This document shows, one piece after another, positions 31,680 through 34,822 of a stretch of DNA of 34,822 nucleotides; position 1 is the first letter of the stretch; every line of letters begins with the position of its first letter. Both the position numbers and the translations under genes were made by a program. The stretch lies in assembly GCA_018266315.1 (NCBI GenBank), contig JAFEAS010000125.1, positions 1 through 34,822 on the forward strand, read 5' to 3'. This DNA is from Chloroflexi bacterium SZAS-1 (GTDB lineage Bacteria > Chloroflexota > Chloroflexia > Chloroflexales > Roseiflexaceae). A model generated the notes under the pieces. That model had not been told where the DNA came from. It did not search any database and was given only the letters and a program-made list of their open reading frames with translations.

Positions 31680-32454
31680 AGGAAAGTTCTTTTTTCAACA
31701 TATTCTGTCCAATCGGGTTCCGCGCGCGTATCAGGATCGAAAGCCCGACTGGGAACGAACCGCCGCGCGCCAACCACGCGGCCTCGGTAGCAAGCGGCCA
31801 GCGCAACGCTTCGTTTACCAATGGCCGGGGTAGCGTCAGATCAGAATCTTCGCGCTCTAGGGTTGGTAGTGCCTGTTCAAGTAGCCGTTGTGCGAGCGGC
31901 AGCGGAAACAGCAGGCTGTTAACATACGAGCAGCGCTCGACGATCATTCCGCCAGCCGTGATGAGCGCGCGGGCATCGGCACTGGTGTAGCGTCGGCGGG
32001 TGTGGACTGCCCGATCGTGTTTGCTGCGCAGAAACTCATAGGCTGGCAACCGAATAAGCAGACGCCCGCCTGGTTTAAGTACCCGCCGCATTTCACTGAG
32101 CGCTTGCTCCTCGTTCGGCACAGCATGATGATAGAGAACATCGAACGAGGTGACTACATCAAAGCTGCCATTGGCGAAGGGTAAATCGCTTACGGAGGCG
32201 CGCGCAAGCTTGCCCGGAAGGTGTACTTCGCCTAGCTCTAACGCGGTAGGGGCAAGGTCGATCGCGGCAACCGTACCATAGCGTTGCAAAAACCGCGCAT
32301 TTCCACCGGTGCCGCATCCAGCATCGAGAATGCGTAAGTTCGTGCGCTGCGAATAGACTTCGTCGAGCAAGGCCGCGCTAATTGCACGCATGCCGCCATA
32401 CCACCAGTGGCGATCTTCTACTGCCGCCATCACTTCGTATTCAGCTCGTTCCAT
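31672..32454 (-). CDS. SAM-dependent methyltransferase, larger partner
   Basis: From ATG 32454 the protein has 260 residues. It starts ERAEYEVMAAVEDRHWWYGG, a pattern common at the start of methyltransferases encoded in polysaccharide and lipid-sugar gene sets. It then shows motif I ILDAGCGTGGNARFLQRYG, AAIDLAPTALE and FDVVTSFDVLYHHAV, with LKPGGRLLIRLPA at the following strand. An in-frame TTG at 32565 gives a longer product but has no Shine-Dalgarno and an atypical N-terminus. Its last bases overlap the start of the smaller methyltransferase. Nearby kinase-like and glycosyltransferase genes support a cell-surface role, by inference. Confidence 0.86.
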   Translation of the reverse strand: MERAEYEVMAAVEDRHWWYGGMRAISAALLDEVYSQRTNLRILDAGCGTGGNARFLQRYGTVAAIDLAPTALELGEVHLPGKLARASVSDLPFANGSFDVVTSFDVLYHHAVPNEEQALSEMRRVLKPGGRLLIRLPAYEFLRSKHDRAVHTRRRYTSADARALITAGGMIVERCSYVNSLLFPLPLAQRLLEQALPTLEREDSDLTLPRPLVNEALRWPLATEAAWLARGGSFPVGLSILIRARNPIGQNMLKKELSYA

Positions 32455-32686
32455 AGTTCTGTAGTTGCTTACGAGCAATGTGTCACTGCCGAAGCGTTTG
32501 CCAGTGTACCAGAAGGCGATGCTCTGTGCAACCGTGTGATCGCTGTTCTGTTCGCTGCTGGACAAGCCGCCACGTAGCTACATTACCCAGTAGATAATCA
32601 TTCTATTGACGAATAAGGCAGGGGCGCATACACTACGCAATACCTGTATGGCACCAGTTCGTATTTATACCGTGCAATGAGGATAT

Positions 32687-32968
32687 ATGAAACTATCACC
32701 AGATAAAATCGAGCAATTGTCGGCGGCGCTGGTGGATCAGCTTGCTGAAATTGATGGCGTGCTGTTTCAAAGCGACGATGGCCAGCTACGGCTGGCTGCC
32801 CAGCAGTTGATGACCGATGAGCTATTGGTCGAAGAGCGGCTCGATGCTGAGATCCACAAAATGCTGCAAGCCTATAAGTATGAAATTACGATGGGGCGCA
32901 TGAATTACGACGAGCTGTTTAAGAAGACGAAGCAGCGCCTGGTAAAAGAGCGAAAACTGACTTTGTAA
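32687..32968 (+). CDS. DUF507 family protein
   Basis: The 93-residue charged protein matches the DUF507 pattern: an N-terminal MKLSPDKIEQLSAALVDQL helix, an acidic centre (VEERLDAEIHKML) and a C-terminal MNYDELFKKTKQRLVKERKL segment. The family's function is unknown. A GAGG is placed seven bases before the ATG. The TAA stop (32966-32968) shares its last base with the boundary of the 103-bp inverted-repeat element that follows, so the element may have inserted right at the gene's end or supply part of its 3' untranslated region. Confidence 0.8.
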   Translation: MKLSPDKIEQLSAALVDQLAEIDGVLFQSDDGQLRLAAQQLMTDELLVEERLDAEIHKMLQAYKYEITMGRMNYDELFKKTKQRLVKERKLTL

Positions 32969-33070
32969 TACCAAGTTCGCTAGAAGTATACGCACTACAC
33001 ACGTAGATTTTGGCTTTGTCGTGCGAAATACGTAGTGCCTGATCTCCACGTATTCAACCGAATTTGGTAT
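32968..33070. repeat. 103-bp inverted-repeat (MITE-like) element, copy 2
   Basis: Bounded by ATACCAA (32968) and TTGGTAT (ending 33070). Reverse-complemented, it aligns along its whole length with copy 1 at 7595-7697: identical length, shared ends, the shared core ACAAAGCCAAA and shared GTAGTGCGTA arms. Both copies have TAATACCAA on the left and TTGGTATGG on the right in the given strand. The internal palindrome (GCACTAC/GTAGTGC) has decayed more than in copy 1. Confidence 0.85.
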
Positions 33071-33190
33071 GGTTTGGTAGATGGTGATGGTTCAGGGGCG
33101 GCTACGCTGCCCTCGAGATTTTGGGTACAACGCCCGACTATGCCGGGTACCGCATCAGAAAACCCAGGTGCTCAAACGAATACGGGCGGC

Positions 33191-33904
33191 TTAGCGTGGC
33201 ACAATGTCGCTGCGGCGCATCAGCGTAATCAGTGCATGATCGCGCCAGAAAAGCATCCACCGCACCGCAAAATAAACGAACCGATACAGCCGATTACGCC
33301 GCACAATATCATAATCAACAAGTACAACATGAGCATTTGGCGTGCCGCTGAGTACAAGGTTATGCGCGCGCAGCAGGTTACGCTGAACGATGAAGCTCCA
33401 AAGCCGTTGTGGTAGCCTGGCCCAGGCTTTTGCCTGCTGCCGCTCGTTAGTGCTAGCACTCTTACGCCCATACAGATCGGGCATACTGCCGGTGGCGCGG
33501 TAGCATAGCAGCGAGCGGCGAATGATTTCGCGCAGATCCTCGGCAACACGCGCGCGCTCGGTGGCACTCAGGGCGTGGTAGTCGAGGTCGGCTAGCGCCT
33601 GCCCGCCGCGTAGATATGGCTGAAGTACCAGCACCTGCACCTGGCCCGCGTTATCGCGGCTAATCAGATAGTAGCTGGGAATGGTGTACCGCGGGCCGAG
33701 GCAAGCGGCGAATTGCTCGGCGGCGGCGCGCATTGTTTTTGCATGGGCGAGGGCACTTTCGCGCGTGCCAGCCAATTCGTGCTTGAGCTTAACTACATAG
33801 CGGCCATCGTCAGTACTGTAGACTTCGGTTTCGTTCCCTCCCGCAATGCGCTCAAGCCCCTGGTCGTGATCAATGGCCGCAAAGACCTCATCGGTATATT
33901 GCAT
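33191..33904 (-). CDS. Kinase-like (protein-kinase fold) protein
   Basis: The 237-residue protein shows features of a small kinase-like fold. GGNETEVYSTDDGRYVVKLK resembles the N-lobe Gly-rich strand and the ATP-binding Lys. QRNLLRAHNLVLSG with VVLVDYDIVRRN resembles the catalytic loop (with Asn) and DxD-type metal motif (DYD). Length and layout are close to lipopolysaccharide-kinase/WaaY-like proteins, so phosphorylation of a cell-surface sugar is a guess. ATG 33904 is chosen; GTG 33916 is also in frame. It neighbours a glycosyltransferase gene in the same orientation, 147 bases apart. Confidence 0.65.
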   Translation of the reverse strand: MQYTDEVFAAIDHDQGLERIAGGNETEVYSTDDGRYVVKLKHELAGTRESALAHAKTMRAAAEQFAACLGPRYTIPSYYLISRDNAGQVQVLVLQPYLRGGQALADLDYHALSATERARVAEDLREIIRRSLLCYRATGSMPDLYGRKSASTNERQQAKAWARLPQRLWSFIVQRNLLRAHNLVLSGTPNAHVVLVDYDIVRRNRLYRFVYFAVRWMLFWRDHALITLMRRSDIVPR

Positions 33905-34051
33905 GATTTCGCCCACTATGTGATTACTGCCAATGCTCCGGGTTTCGTGTGCCTGGCTTTAGGACGAATCGGTATATTGGCAAGTTGCACCCGGTAGCCA
34001 CGCGCAATCGTCACCATCTGCTGGTATGTGAAAATTGGCGACTGTGCGCCG

Positions 34052-34822
34052 CTACGTATGCGTGCAGAGCTGCACATACAGCTGTTCGTGCTGCATGGCA
34101 ATCGCTTCCCAGCTGAATTGTTGCACCAGCGCTGGCCCGGCGCGTCGGAGCCGTTCCTGCAGTTGGGGATCGTGAACCAGGCGCGTAAGCGTGTGCGCCA
34201 GCGCTGTAGCGTTGCCTGGTGCCACCAGCTGCACATGCTCACCATCGCCAAGCCGGGGTAGCGGGCGGGCAGGCTGTGTGGTGACGGTTGGCACCCCATG
34301 GGCGAGCGCCGCCAGTAAGCTGCCGCGCCGGAATGATGCGCCATCGGTAAAGGGCAGTGCCGCTACATCGGCGGCGAGCAGGTGCGCCGATACCTCAGCT
34401 GCTGAACAATGCCCGGTGATGATAATGCGCGCTTGTAATCCTTTCGCTGCAATCGTGCGGGCGAATGTTTCAGCGTAGGCACGATCTTGCGCAGTAGTCG
34501 CGGCCCCGCCAATGATCAGCAAGCGTGTGGTTTCTGGCAGTAGCGCCAGGGCGTCGAGCAATGTTTCTAGCCCTTTGGTGTGCGACATGAGGCCAAAGAA
34601 TGCCACGAGCATCATATCACCCGGCACGCCTAGCTGGGTGCGCCAGGTGGCACGGTTGTACCCTGGGGGTGGGGCCACTGCAATGTTACTGCCAATTGGG
34701 ATGAGTGTTGGCGGCTGGCGGGTCATGGTGGCCGCCTGGGCCAGGTCGTCGTTATTGGTAAGCACAACCGCATCGGCGTCGGCCAGCAGTCGCGCGGCGA
34801 CCCAGCGGCGCACCGCGCCAGC
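34052..34822 (-). CDS. Family 4 (group 1) glycosyltransferase, C-terminal part
   Basis: The gene runs off the right edge; about 257 residues are visible. They comprise the end of the first Rossmann-like domain and the full nucleotide-sugar-binding domain: IPIGSNIAVAPPPG, MLVAFFGLMSHTKGLETLLDAL, LLIIGG and the donor-binding helix SFRRGSLLAALAHGVPTVTT, in which the usual E-x7-E motif is only weakly matched. The C-terminal helix EAIAMQHEQLYVQ is typical. Such enzymes transfer a sugar from a nucleotide donor to a polysaccharide or lipid acceptor in the cytoplasm. Sugar identity cannot be told. Confidence 0.85.
   Translation of the reverse strand, partial: AGAVRRWVAARLLADADAVVLTNNDDLAQAATMTRQPPTLIPIGSNIAVAPPPGYNRATWRTQLGVPGDMMLVAFFGLMSHTKGLETLLDALALLPETTRLLIIGGAATTAQDRAYAETFARTIAAKGLQARIIITGHCSAAEVSAHLLAADVAALPFTDGASFRRGSLLAALAHGVPTVTTQPARPLPRLGDGEHVQLVAPGNATALAHTLTRLVHDPQLQERLRRAGPALVQQFSWEAIAMQHEQLYVQLCTHT

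Noticed and set aside
32455..32565. 37-residue N-terminal extension of the larger methyltransferase from TTG 32565
   Set aside because: No Shine-Dalgarno, unusual composition and a conserved start pattern at ATG 32454 argue against it.
33916..34344. Minus-strand frame of 142 codons between the kinase-like and glycosyltransferase genes
   Set aside because: It overlaps the glycosyltransferase in another frame and has no motif or ribosome-binding site.
1..34822. CRISPR arrays, integrases, transposases
   Set aside because: No direct-repeat arrays or recombinase motifs were seen; the only mobile-like items are short non-coding inverted-repeat elements.

Overview
The window looks like ordinary chromosome from a moderately high-GC bacterium, most likely a member of the Chloroflexota (class Chloroflexia). 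This is an inference from gene content and style: lipoproteins with Thr/Pro/Ala-rich linkers, a solute-binding protein fused to an OmpA domain, many unlinked single genes in mixed orientation, stand-alone response regulators, and glycosyltransferases and methyltransferases scattered among housekeeping genes. No phage, plasmid, CRISPR or transposase genes were found. Small non-autonomous repeats are present.

Layout. 1-1626: the 3' end of a glutamate dehydrogenase, a long perfect hairpin, a single-domain response regulator and an Rrf2-type regulator. 1623-3333 (minus): a three-gene unit of a glutaredoxin-like protein, a TlpA-type lipoprotein thioredoxin and a DUF2085 membrane protein. 3412-4810 (minus): tyrS with a complete upstream control region, namely a consensus promoter, a 19-codon leader peptide with a Tyr-Tyr-Tyr run, alternative hairpins and a terminator with eight U. 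4888-6393: a methyltransferase and a D-amino-acid-oxidase-like flavoprotein. 6417-7449: a divergent pair of a receiver protein and a protein with an isolated histidine-kinase-like H-box. 7595-7697: copy 1 of a 103-bp inverted-repeat element, followed by dcd. 8444-10881 (minus): a jelly-roll-like protein and the binding-protein/OmpA lipoprotein. 11034-13075: an MBL-fold hydrolase, a mini inverted-repeat element and a rhodanese.

13130-20399: a family 2 glycosyltransferase, a GNAT protein, a fused LivH-LivM permease, a CGNR zinc-finger regulator, a Gfo/Idh/MocA oxidoreductase and a lipoprotein with a duplicated domain. 20533-25706: an HD-domain protein, msrA, an extended DedA protein, a histone-deacetylase-fold amidohydrolase, a GlsB/YeaQ-like membrane protein and a degenerate dihydroorotate-dehydrogenase-like protein. 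25879-26053: tRNA-Pro(GGG) with its own promoter and terminator. 26125-28262: a receiver protein behind a long structured leader, then an aminoglycoside-phosphotransferase-fold protein. 28567-30239: a small membrane protein, a possible small RNA and a DMT-family exporter. 30465-31054: a strong promoter, about 260 bases of successive hairpins, a 53-residue protein and a bidirectional terminator. 31065-34822: two overlapping methyltransferases, a DUF507 protein followed directly by copy 2 of the 103-bp element, a kinase-like protein and a truncated glycosyltransferase.

The strongest unusual signal is the tyrS leader, which has every part expected of ribosome-mediated attenuation and none of the T-box motifs I looked for. 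Next are the paired 103-bp repeats and the hairpin-rich transcribed regions around 26137-26345, 29009-29176 and 30500-30800. All family assignments were made by eye from motifs; no database search was run.
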